A DNA stretch of 11,503 nt from DASVXQ01 sp046727955 (lineage in GTDB: Bacteria; Actinomycetota; CALGFH01), in assembly GCA_046727955.1 (NCBI GenBank), contig JBKPDO010000104.1:1-11503 (forward strand), written 5' to 3'. Below the pieces are notes generated by a model. The model saw only the letters and a program-made list of their open reading frames with translations, searched no databases and was not told the origin of the DNA. Within the stretch, counting starts at the first letter, position 1; every line of letters starts with the position of its first letter. Below, piece after piece: positions 1 through 6,498 of this stretch. A program made the position numbers and the translations under genes.

Positions 1-1372
1 CCACGACGGCTTCGATATCGTCTCCATCTGTGCGGAAGCTCGTAACGCAGGCTCGAATCACCTCCCTGCCGTCCACCGGAACCGTCGACATCCATGCCAC
101 CTGCCGCCGCAGCAGCTCCTCGACCAGCCGCGGAGCGTCCAAGCCCTCCCGCGTGAAGCACACCAGAGGAAGCGGCGTCGTGTTGACGATGCTCCACCCT
201 CGCCGCCGAAGCTCCCCCCGAAGGTGATCCCCCAGCTCCGCCTGGCGCTCGATCATGGCCGCGTACCCCGGCACTCCATGCTCGGCCAGCGACATGAACA
301 GCTTCAGTCCGATGAACCGACGCGACCACTGCACCGTCGTCGCGAACTGATCGATGACCTCCTCGGTCGCGGCGACGGGCATGTAGGGTGTGGGGACGCT
401 GAACGCCGCGCGCACCGCGCCGGGGTGGCGGCAGAAGAACATTCCGGCAGCCATGGGCACCGAGAGCCACTTGTGCGCGTCGCAGGTGATGGAATCGGCG
501 AGTTCGATCCCGGCCAGGTGGGGCCGGAGCTTGGGGGAGAGCGCGGCGGCCCCTCCCCACGCCGCATCGACGTGGAACCACAGCTGCTCCGCCCGGCACA
601 CCGCGCCGAGCTCCTCGAGCGGGTCGATGACACCGGTCGAGGTCGAGCCAGCGGTGCCCACGACGAAGAACGGCTCCCGGCCGCCGGCGCGCTCCTCCCC
701 GACGAGCCTGGCCAGGGCGCTGGGATCCATCTTGGCCTCGGTGTTCATCGGGACCGTGCGCACCGATTCACGTCCGAGCCCCGCCATCTGCGCGGCTTTG
801 TGCAGCGAGTGGTGGCTCTGGGCCGAGACGAACAGGACGGGATCGCGGGGAAGCGCCCGCGCTCCGGAGGCGGGGAACGAGGGAAAGCGGTGCGCGAGCG
901 CCACAAGGAGCGCCGTCATGTTCGCCTCAGCCCCGCCGGTGGTGAAGTTCGCCGCGCTCGTCGCCGGACGAAATCCCAGATGCTCCATGAGCCGGTCCAG
1001 GGTGAGCCGCTCTATCTCGTTCGCCACCGGCGCGTGAGACCACGCGGCCAGCTGCGGATTGTAGGCGGCGACCAGGGCATCGGCCACGACCGAGGCGGGC
1101 GTCACGCTGGGATTGAACAGCCCGAAGTAGCGCGGGTGGGTGACCTGGACCATCCCCTTGTCCAGCATCGACACCACCTCACGTAGCACGTCCTCGAGTG
1201 GCATCGGCGACGAGAGATCGAAGCCGGTTGCCAGTTGGTGCCGGATCTGCCCGGGGGTGAGGAACGGGGTGATGGGGCCTTGGGCCACGTGCTCGGCGAC
1301 CTCCTCGGCCAGTGCCGGCACTCGGCCGAAGAGCTTCGCGATGTCGCTTCCTCGTCTCGTGTCCTTTGGCAA
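1..1372 (-). CDS. Group II PLP-dependent amino-acid decarboxylase (3' end outside window)
   Basis: This is a cytosolic pyridoxal-phosphate enzyme of the aromatic-L-amino-acid/glutamate decarboxylase fold, which removes CO2 from an amino acid. The substrate cannot be told from sequence. 457 codons are open to the left edge. Visible family motifs are FTTGGAEANM (residues 143-152, phosphate-binding loop), SAQSHHSLHK (183-192, with His187 where the PLP-stacking His usually lies), GTAGSTSTGVIDP, FHVDAAWGG (266-274, with Asp269 expected to contact the pyridine nitrogen) and CDAHKW with the Schiff-base Lys301. The family is usually about 470-500 aa, so only a short C-terminus is missing. No ATG lies near the N-terminus. 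A TTG at 1372-1370 is chosen because GGAAGGAG sits 10 nt upstream. It is divergent from the broken reductase at 1711 and stands alone as far as visible. The reading frame is intact throughout. Confidence 0.93.
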   Translation of the reverse strand, partial: MPKDTRRGSDIAKLFGRVPALAEEVAEHVAQGPITPFLTPGQIRHQLATGFDLSSPMPLEDVLREVVSMLDKGMVQVTHPRYFGLFNPSVTPASVVADALVAAYNPQLAAWSHAPVANEIERLTLDRLMEHLGFRPATSAANFTTGGAEANMTALLVALAHRFPSFPASGARALPRDPVLFVSAQSHHSLHKAAQMAGLGRESVRTVPMNTEAKMDPSALARLVGEERAGGREPFFVVGTAGSTSTGVIDPLEELGAVCRAEQLWFHVDAAWGGAAALSPKLRPHLAGIELADSITCDAHKWLSVPMAAGMFFCRHPGAVRAAFSVPTPYMPVAATEEVIDQFATTVQWSRRFIGLKLFMSLAEHGVPGYAAMIERQAELGDHLRGELRRRGWSIVNTTPLPLVCFTREGLDAPRLVEELLRRQVAWMSTVPVDGREVIRACVTSFRTDGDDIEAVV

Positions 1373-1382
1373 GGCTCGCGTT

Positions 1383-1390
1383 CTCCTTCC
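1383..1390 (-). promoter_or_regulatory. Ribosome binding site of the decarboxylase (supports a TTG start)
   Basis: On the minus strand GGAAGGAG lies 10 nt upstream of an in-frame TTG at 1372. There is no ATG or GTG nearby in that frame, so this site is what fixes the TTG start. Confidence 0.6.
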
Positions 1391-1697
1391 TCGCGCGGCA
1401 CCCTGATGGGCAGCGCCGACGTGACCTCGGCGCGGGGCTGCCTGTCGAGCTCACGCTTGGCCTTGGTGTTGGCCGCACAGCGAATTACGTTCATCATCGG
1501 CTGCGGGTGGCCAGCAGGATGTTCTGCCTCGCTTAGTGGCGGTGATGGGCTGCCGGATGAACAGCGCCTGATCACCATCGCGGTGCGGGGCGACCACGGT
1601 GTGGCGGGCGATGCTGGCGCCAAGGCAGCGCCATGGTCACGCCGTCGGCGAACACTATCCCGGTGGGCCGGTGGGCAGCACGCAATGCTCGGATAAC
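1391..1697. other. Intergenic stretch without a recognisable gene
   Basis: This roughly 300-bp stretch separates the divergent decarboxylase and the broken reductase. Reading frames cross it on both strands, but none carries a motif I recognise and their compositions are typical of chance frames in GC-rich DNA. It probably holds the promoters of both flanking genes. I could not identify a convincing -10/-35 pair. Confidence 0.4.
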
Positions 1698-1704
1698 GGG
1701 AGGA
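1698..1704 (+). promoter_or_regulatory. Ribosome binding site of the reductase pseudogene
   Basis: GGGAGGA lies 6 nt before ATG 1711. It decides in favour of 1711 over the in-frame ATG at 1633, which would add 26 residues not expected at the N-terminus of this family. Confidence 0.6.
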
Positions 1705-1710
1705 ACCGTC

Positions 1711-2303
1711 ATGGGAACGGTCGTCGTGCAGGCATCGATGTCGTTGGACGGCTACATCGCCGACCCGTCCGACCAAGTCGGCGCGCTCTTCGACTGGTAC
1801 GGCGACGGGGACGTCGAGTTTCACCGGCGCGGATCCGGATCGGGTCTTCCGCGTGTCCGCGGCGAGCGCGGACTACCTGCGCTCGGCATGGGCGAACATC
1901 GGGCCGGAGGTGTGTGGCCGCCGTCTTTCGACCTGACCAACGGCGGGAGGGCCGCCCGCCGGTCGGCGAAGCCGTGTCCGTGGTGACCCACCAGGCGCCG
2001 ACCGACTGGAACTTCCCGGACGCACCGTTCACCTTCGTCACCGACGGCGTGCGCAGCGCCGTGGCGCAGGCGAAGGCCTTCGCCGGATACAAGGACGTCT
2101 CCCTCAGCGCGGGCAACATCGGCGGGCAGGCGTTGGAGGCCGGGTTGGTCGACGAGGTGCGTGTGGACCTGGTCCCGGTCGTGTTGGGTGCCGGTGTGCG
2201 CTACTTGGGCGACTACGCCGGATCCCCTCTGCTTCTGGAGAACCCGCAGGTCGTTCAGGGGGATCGGGTGACCCATCTGCACTACCGCCTGCGGAAGCCC
2301 TGA
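1711..2303 (+). pseudogene. RibD C-terminal/dihydrofolate-reductase-like protein, three frame breaks
   Basis: The family comprises cytosolic NADPH-dependent reductases of the RibD_C/DHFR fold. In actinobacteria many members are of unknown substrate. The N-terminus MGTVVVQASMSLDGYIADPS and the C-terminal part, with NIGGQALEAGLVDEVRVDLV and PVVLGAGVRYLG, are hallmark segments. Both belong to one protein but lie in different frames. Following the homology, the frame shifts near 1820-1826 (one extra base, TTT where TT fits), near 1926 (CTTTC where CTTTTC would give Leu-Phe) and near 1944-1946 (GGG where GGGG fits). Between these, the middle segment reads ADPDRVFRVSAASADYLRSA in yet another frame. 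The corrected product would be about 197 aa, normal for the family. As printed, translation from 1711 stops at 1986 and loses the C-terminal half. All three breaks are homopolymer-length changes, so sequencing error is as possible as genuine decay. Confidence 0.85.
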
Positions 2304-2897
2304 TGCGTCCGCAAGCCCGCCATATCTTTGGTGGCGCCTGTGGGGTGCGTAATCCGTTCACGCAGCTCAGCGGTGTCCTAGAGAAAGAGAGAGACCCGAG
2401 CCGGTCGAGTCGATACACCTGCCCTGCGGCGCCCGCCGAGGGATCCACGGCGCACACCGGATCGTTCCGGCAGTCGCACGACGACGCCAGGCCGGCGCCG
2501 ACCCTGCCATGCCCGCAACCGACGTTGCCCATGTGCGTGGGCTCCCCCCACCGACGATGCACTCGTCACTGCAGGTGACTTCTTCTGCGGAGGTCTCCCG
2601 GAGCGGCGTGGCACCGGCGACTCAGACGGGAAAGTCAGCAGCGATCGCCGCTGCAGGCAAGTGCTTCCCACCAGTCGCCCCTCTCGGTGGGCCAGCGAGG
2701 ACGCAGCAGGAATCGGACACACTGCCTACGACACCGGCTGTACTCGCTGTCCGACGACGGATACGAAACGTTCGGCGCGGCGACCAGAAACCCGCCTCCC
2801 TGCATCTCTCAGCAGGCTTCGCCGTCGGTCCTCCGAATCGTGCCCGACAGGACGGCGCAGGAGTGCACCTGATCAGCTCGTATGCCAGGGGGGATGA
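2304..2897. other. 594-bp stretch with no recognisable gene
   Basis: Frames on both strands cross this region (for example plus 2509-2940 and minus 2378-2722), but none shows a known motif or an amino-acid pattern like its neighbours. Small structures seen are a purine tract AGAGAAAGAGAGAGA near 2381-2395 and a 6-bp hairpin GCAGCG-ATCGC-CGCTGC at 2638-2654. It lies between two broken genes, so it may be relic DNA. I cannot assign a function. Confidence 0.4.
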
Positions 2898-3500
2898 TTA
2901 CCGTGTGCCCTGCGACTCGGCGAGCCGCCGCATCCAATAGCGGAACCAGTCCGGCCCGTAGGCCACGTAGCAGCGCACCTCGACACCGCGGCGGACGAGG
3001 TCACGGGCGTCCTGCGGCCGGACCCCGAGAAGCATCTCGACCGGGGAGGGACCAAGCGCCAGTAGCAGCGCCTCTCGCAGCACTGGGTCGTGCGTGGCCA
3101 ATGAGAACGCCGCGCCCGCCCCCCGCAGCCGATGAGCCAGGCGGAGGAAGGCGACATCAGTCGCCTCGCCCCACGGATAGGCCAATCCCGCTGGCTCCAC
3201 GTAGGCCCCCTTGACCAGGCGGACCGGTACGCCGGCCGCGGTGAGCCGGGCGGCGTCCTGAGGGCTGCGGTACAGGTTGGCCTGCACGGTCGCCATGAGC
3301 GGCGCCCCCTCGGCCGCCAGGGCGGTCACGACCTCCAGGATCGGGTCCGTGCGACCGGTGTCCTCGGCGCCGACCTGAATGCGCCGTCCCGGAGGGAGCG
3401 CCTGGACGATCGCGGCCAGGTGCCGCTGGCAGAGCTCCACCGAGACGTCCAGGCCGATGTGGGAGAGGTCGATCGCCAGCCAGGCGTCCTCGACTTGCAA
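2898..3500 (-). pseudogene. Proline dehydrogenase, N-terminally truncated remnant
   Basis: Proline dehydrogenase is an FAD enzyme that oxidises L-proline to pyrroline-5-carboxylate, with a TIM-barrel fold and usually about 300 aa in actinobacteria. Here only the later barrel is present, in order: LSHIGLDVSVELCQRHL, AEDTGRTD, VQANLYRSPQDA, VRLVKGAYVEP, SLATHDP, VEMLLGVRPQ and the C-terminal substrate segment CYVAYGPDWFRYWMRRLAES. Roughly the first 90-100 residues are missing. The homology ends just where the divergent tetR promoter begins. The open frame continues upstream as the antisense shadow of tetR, and no ATG or GTG with a ribosome binding site precedes the homologous part. The boundary at 3500 is an in-frame TTG used only to mark the homology. 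It is most likely a non-functional relic that lost its 5' end when tetR and the hydrolase arrived. The remaining frame is intact. Confidence 0.82.
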
Positions 3501-3514
3501 GGGGTTGAAACGAA

Positions 3515-3528
3515 CGAACGATCGTGCT
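3515..3528. promoter_or_regulatory. Putative TetR operator O1 upstream of tetR
   Basis: CGAACGATCGTGCT lies 12-25 bp before the tetR start and contains the perfect palindrome ACGATCGT (3518-3525). The identical 14-mer recurs in inverted orientation at 4176-4189, at the start of the next gene. Position and duplication fit an autoregulatory TetR binding site. Confidence 0.6.
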
Positions 3529-3539
3529 ATGAACGCGGC

Positions 3540-4127
3540 ATGAGCAAGGGCGAGGCGACCCGCGAGGCGATCCTCGACGAGGCCACCCGGGTTGCGAGCC
3601 GGGTGGGCCTGCAAGGGCTGACCATCGGCACGCTGGCGACGCAGGCACAGCTGTCCAAGAGCGGCCTGTTCGCCCACTTCCACTCCAAGCAGTCGCTGCA
3701 GCTCCAGGTGGTCGAGCACGCCGCGGCCCTGTTCGTCGACGCGGTCGTGCGACCCGCGCTCAAAGCGCCCCGTGGCGAGCCGCGTGTGCGCGAGCTGTTC
3801 GAGCGCTGGCTTGGCTGGTGTGGCGCCGCCCTTCCAGCCGGCTGCGTTTTCGTCGTCGCGAGCACCGAGTTCGACGACGAGCCGGGACCGGTGCGCGAGC
3901 GGGTCGTGCGGGCGCAGCGCGACTGGCTGGAGACGATCGCCACCGTGTTCCGGACCGGCGTCAGCGAAGGCCACTTCCACGCCGACGCCGACGCCGACCA
4001 GTTCGCCAACGACCTGTACGGGGTCATCCTCGCCTACCACCACGCCAAGCGGCTGCTGCGCGACCCACAGGCCGAACGCCACGCTCGCCGCGCCCTCGAC
4101 CGGCTGCTCGACGCGGCGCGCCCCTGA
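3540..4127 (+). CDS. TetR/AcrR-family transcriptional regulator
   Basis: This is a 195-aa repressor-type protein, the normal length for the family. The N-terminal helix-turn-helix occupies about residues 8-55: an EATREAILDEA helix, then LTIGTLATQAQLSKSGLFAHF as turn and recognition helix, then the HSKQSLQLQVV tail. The C-terminal ligand and dimer domain contains LPAGCVFVVASTEFDDEPG and a histidine/aspartate-rich HFHADADADQF that is a GACGCC trinucleotide-pair repeat in DNA. The ATG at 3540 is used because the protein then starts five residues before the conserved first helix. No good ribosome binding site precedes it, so it could be leaderless. The alpha/beta hydrolase follows 33 bp downstream on the same strand, probably as the controlled gene. 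The 14-bp palindrome upstream of this start and in the hydrolase start suggests control of both. The ligand is unknown. Confidence 0.93.
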   Translation: MSKGEATREAILDEATRVASRVGLQGLTIGTLATQAQLSKSGLFAHFHSKQSLQLQVVEHAAALFVDAVVRPALKAPRGEPRVRELFERWLGWCGAALPAGCVFVVASTEFDDEPGPVRERVVRAQRDWLETIATVFRTGVSEGHFHADADADQFANDLYGVILAYHHAKRLLRDPQAERHARRALDRLLDAARP

Positions 4128-4150
4128 CCCAAGCACTACCACGACGACCC

Positions 4151-4155
4151 AGGAG
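4151..4155 (+). promoter_or_regulatory. Ribosome binding site of the hydrolase
   Basis: AGGAG lies 5 nt before ATG 4161. This supports 4161 as the start even though the putative operator then falls inside the coding sequence. Confidence 0.6.
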
Positions 4156-4160
4156 CCCAG

Positions 4161-5056
4161 ATGGCAACGAAGAAAAGCACGATCGTTCGGGTTTATCCAC
4201 TGGCGGCGTCTCGCCTCGTCCTGGTCCGGGGCGCCTTCTGGCTGCTGGAGCGCTCGGCGCCAGCACTCGGCGCTCGCTGGGCGGAGCGCCTGTGGTTCAC
4301 GATCCCTCGCAGCCCCAACGCCATGCGGCGGCTGGAGGGCGACCGCTTCGACGTGCCGGTGCAAGGCGGCTCGGTGGCGGGCTGGTCTTGGGGAACGGGT
4401 CCCCCCGTCTACCTCGTCCACGGGTGGGGGGCTCCGCAGGGCAGCTCGGCGCGTTTGTCGAGCCGCTCGTGCGCGCCGGCCACCGGGTCGTCACGTTCGA
4501 CGCCCCCAGCCACGGCCAGTCGCAGCCCGGACCAAGCGGGCCTCGCAGCAGCACCATCCTCGAATTCGCGGAGGCGCTTCGCACGGTCGCCGGCCGTTGT
4601 GGGCCGGCGCACGCCGTCATCGCCCACTCCCTGGGCTGCTCGGCCACTGCGGTTGCGCTCCGCGACGGCCTGGCCGCCAGCCGCGTCGTGTTCATCGCAC
4701 CCTTCGTCGACGTGACGCCGTACACCCACGGGTTCGCCCGCCGTCTCGGCTTCGGCGAGCGCGTCCGCGCTGGCATGGTCGGCCGTATCGAGCGCCGCTT
4801 CGACGTGTCGATGTCATCCTTCGACCTGACCCTGATGGCGCGGCAGATGACCCCACCGCCGCTGCTGGTCATTCACGACCGCGACGACCACGAGACCCGC
4901 TGGCCCGACAGCAATGACCTCAGCCGCGCCTGGCCTAATGCACGGCTGCTGACCACATCTGGCCTCGGCCACCGCCGTATCCTGTCGAACCCGCAGGTCA
5001 TCGCCCAGGTCGTTCAGTTCGTGGGAGGCGACAGCGCCGAGCATCTCGCGTCCTGA
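4161..5056 (+). pseudogene. Alpha/beta hydrolase with one frame break in a G run
   Basis: This is an alpha/beta-hydrolase-fold serine hydrolase or esterase of unknown substrate, corrected length about 298 aa. The N-terminal part (residues 1-90) ends in VYLVHGWG, the oxyanion-hole segment. The remainder is in a frame one base back and starts GSAGQLGAFVEPLVRAGHRV. The catalytic set is visible after correction: nucleophile elbow AHSLG with Ser157, acid Asp242 or Asp243 in VIHDRDDHE, and His271 in SGLGHRR. The break is at 4426-4431, where six Gs stand and seven would restore the frame (Trp-Gly-Gly). Uncorrected translation stops at 4715 and has no catalytic triad. A single homopolymer deletion in an otherwise well-preserved gene could be a sequencing error, a recent mutation or slippage. 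It follows tetR by 33 bp and is probably regulated by it. Confidence 0.87.
4176..4189. promoter_or_regulatory. Putative TetR operator O2 inside the hydrolase start
   Basis: AGCACGATCGTTCG is the exact reverse complement of the 14-mer at 3515-3528, with the core palindrome ACGATCGT at 4179-4186. It spans codons 6-10 of the hydrolase. Binding here could block elongation or occupy a promoter that overlaps the gene start, or loop with O1. Confidence 0.5.
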
Positions 5057-5093
5057 CCCCGGCCTGTAGCCGGCGGGCCTGCCCGAGCACCGC

Positions 5094-5393
5094 GTGCGCG
5101 CCATCCTCACCGCCGAAGGCATGCCACAGCTGACCAGGCACACGTTGACAGCGGTGGGTGCCTATCTCGGCGAAGTCGCCAACGTACGGGCGCTCGGGTA
5201 CGCCGTCGAGGACGGCGAGCAGGACATCGACGAGCGCAGCATGGCGGTGCCCCTTCCCCACGGCAACCTGCCCGCGGCGCTGGCGGTAAGCGCGCTCGCG
5301 ACGCGACTGCCGCTCGACAGCGTCGAGGACATCGCCAGGCCTCTCATCGAGACAGCCGCGCAGCTCGTGCAGGACCTCGGCGGCAATCCGTAG
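5094..5393 (+). pseudogene. IclR-family effector domain, C-terminal fragment
   Basis: IclR regulators (about 250 aa) have an N-terminal winged helix and a C-terminal ligand domain. Here only the last ~100 residues of the ligand domain are present: LPEHRVRAILTAEGMPQLT, LGEVANVRALGYAVEDGE, then MAVPLPHGNLPAALAVSA and a terminal helix AAQLVQDLGG. The pattern of Gly-Tyr-Ala followed by an acidic residue, an Ala-Val-Pro strand and an Ala-Leu-Ser/Ala-Val strand is typical. A TAG at 5067-5069 closes the frame upstream, and no DNA-binding part is found. GTG 5094 is only the first start codon in the open frame, without a ribosome binding site. It starts 37 bp after the hydrolase stop. It is most likely a relic. 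A small stand-alone domain protein is a less likely alternative. Confidence 0.68.
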
Positions 5394-5406
5394 CGCGGCG
5401 GTCCGC

Positions 5407-5607
5407 TCAGCGACCGGGGTCGCGGAGGCTCACCCCGACCTCGACCACGGCAGCCAGCGGTAGCAACCACCACGCGGCAATACCGGCCAGGTGCAGCAAC
5501 CACGTGCCCACCAGTGCGACCGCCACCGTCGCCGCCACGGTCCAGTCGTCGCCGATGATGAAGTCATACCAGAAGCGGCCGAAACCCTTGAGCCAGCCCA
5601 GGATCAT
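5407..5607 (-). CDS. Small (66 aa) membrane protein coupled to the COG4280-like gene
   Basis: This is a 66-residue protein. An amphipathic, aromatic N-terminus (GWLKGFGRFWYDFIIGDDW) is followed by two hydrophobic stretches, about residues 23-39 and 41-56, so probably two short transmembrane helices, and a charged tail. The ATG at 5607 begins two bases after the TGA of the upstream gene (5610-5612). Its ribosome binding site GGGAGGG overlaps the last codons of that gene, so translational coupling is likely. The longer in-frame version starting at 5736 is rejected because its extra N-terminus is the antisense-like shadow of the upstream gene. I do not recognise the family. The tight coupling suggests a subunit or accessory protein of the upstream membrane protein. 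Confidence 0.75.
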   Translation of the reverse strand: MILGWLKGFGRFWYDFIIGDDWTVAATVAVALVGTWLLHLAGIAAWWLLPLAAVVEVGVSLRDPGR

Positions 5608-5609
5608 GG

Positions 5610-6353
5610 TCACCCTCCCGCCTTGTGGGCAACCAGCCGCCGCTGCGCGCGGCGGCGCAGGAGTCCGACATAGCTGGCGGCCGCCAGCACGTACCAGCCG
5701 ACCAGGGCGAGGATAGCGGTGTCGTCGCCTGGCCACGCGACCCCGAGCCCCTCCACGGACCAGAACGTCCCGAAGCTCGACAGCAGCGTCCCCACCAGCA
5801 ACTGCAGGGCGCTGCGCGGGATGCGTTGCACGAACCCGCGGGCCAGCACGCCCGCGGCCACGATGACCACGAACGCCGCGAGCGCGCCCAGCACGGCGCT
5901 GCCAAGCGCCTGGGCCGTCAGGCCGAAGCTGACCACGATGAACGCGACCTCCAGGCCCTCCAGCAGCACCCCCTTGAACGACAGCACGAACGCGGTCCAG
6001 TCCACGCCATGGGCGGGAACGCCCTCGGAGGACGCCGCCATTTCACCCATGCCCCGGAAGCCGTTGGCGCTGACCCGCCGGACCCCCTTGCGCAGCCACT
6101 GCAGCCCGAAGACCAGCAGGAGCGACCCGATGACCAGGCGCAGCGCCCCGATTGGCACCGCCTGAAGGGCGGTCCCGAACGCAAAGACCAGCACCGCGAG
6201 GACAGCCAGGCCGCTACCGGCGCCCAGCCAGGTCGAGCGCCAGCCGCGCACGGTGCCGACCCCGACCACGATGATCACCATCTCGATGACCTCGACAGCC
6301 GAGGCGAGGAAGGTGGTGATGAAGACCGAAGGGTTGCTCACAGCGACGATCAT
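5610..6353 (-). CDS. COG4280-like polytopic membrane protein with duplicated ExxE motif
   Basis: This is a 247-aa integral membrane protein with about six or seven hydrophobic segments. It looks like the conserved 'predicted membrane protein' group I know as COG4280. The transported substrate, if any, is not established. It contains an internal repeat. FLASAVEVIEMVIIVVGVG (15-33, acidic pair Glu21/Glu24) matches GVLLEGLEVAFIVVSFG (128-144, Glu132/Glu135). IGALRLVIGSLLLVFGLQW (68-86) matches PRSALQLLVGTLLSSFGTFW (179-198). Intramembrane Glu-x-x-Glu pairs in a two-fold repeat resemble FTR1-type iron permeases (REGLE) and GDT1-type cation exchangers, so metal-ion transport is an inference. The start at 6353 has no strong ribosome binding site. 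GTG four codons later is an alternative. It is probably co-transcribed with the 66-aa gene. Confidence 0.82.
   Translation of the reverse strand: MIVAVSNPSVFITTFLASAVEVIEMVIIVVGVGTVRGWRSTWLGAGSGLAVLAVLVFAFGTALQAVPIGALRLVIGSLLLVFGLQWLRKGVRRVSANGFRGMGEMAASSEGVPAHGVDWTAFVLSFKGVLLEGLEVAFIVVSFGLTAQALGSAVLGALAAFVVIVAAGVLARGFVQRIPRSALQLLVGTLLSSFGTFWSVEGLGVAWPGDDTAILALVGWYVLAAASYVGLLRRRAQRRLVAHKAGG
5613..5619 (-). promoter_or_regulatory. Overlapping ribosome binding site coupling the membrane-protein pair
   Basis: GGGAGGG on the minus strand is formed by the last sense codons of the larger gene, and 5 nt, including its TGA, separate it from the ATG of the small gene. Confidence 0.6.
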
Positions 6354-6470
6354 CGTAGGCGAGGGAACGCGGCCATGTCGATTAACCGCGGCCGAGCTTG
6401 CCGCGCGCAGCGCACCCGGACCGCCTGCTATACACGGGCCTCAGTCGTCCTGGCGGGAGCGGCGGTGCCT

Positions 6471-6486
6471 GGAGCGCAGCCGCTCC
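6471..6486 (-). terminator. Hairpin downstream of the L,D-transpeptidase
   Basis: GGAGCG and CGCTCC form a 6-bp stem with a 4-nt loop, starting 12 nt after the stop codon. There is no T-run, so it is a moderate terminator candidate at best. Confidence 0.4.
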
Positions 6487-6498
6487 GCGACTAGAAGG

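Noticed and set aside
224..1186. 320-aa plus-strand open frame
   Set aside because: It is antisense to the decarboxylase, whose minus frame carries every expected motif including CDAHKW. The plus product is Arg/Gly/His-rich shadow sequence.
2509..2940. 143-aa plus-strand open frame
   Set aside because: It shows no recognisable motif and no ribosome binding site, and its end overlaps the proline dehydrogenase remnant on the other strand. Not reported as a gene.
3501..4421. Long minus-strand open frame (507 aa from 4421) that includes the proline dehydrogenase segment
   Set aside because: Its first two-thirds are antisense to tetR and the hydrolase and lack any family motif. Only the part below about 3500 matches proline dehydrogenase.
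5625..6494. 289-aa plus-strand open frame
   Set aside because: It is the hydrophilic complement of the membrane-protein gene, with no recognisable domain.
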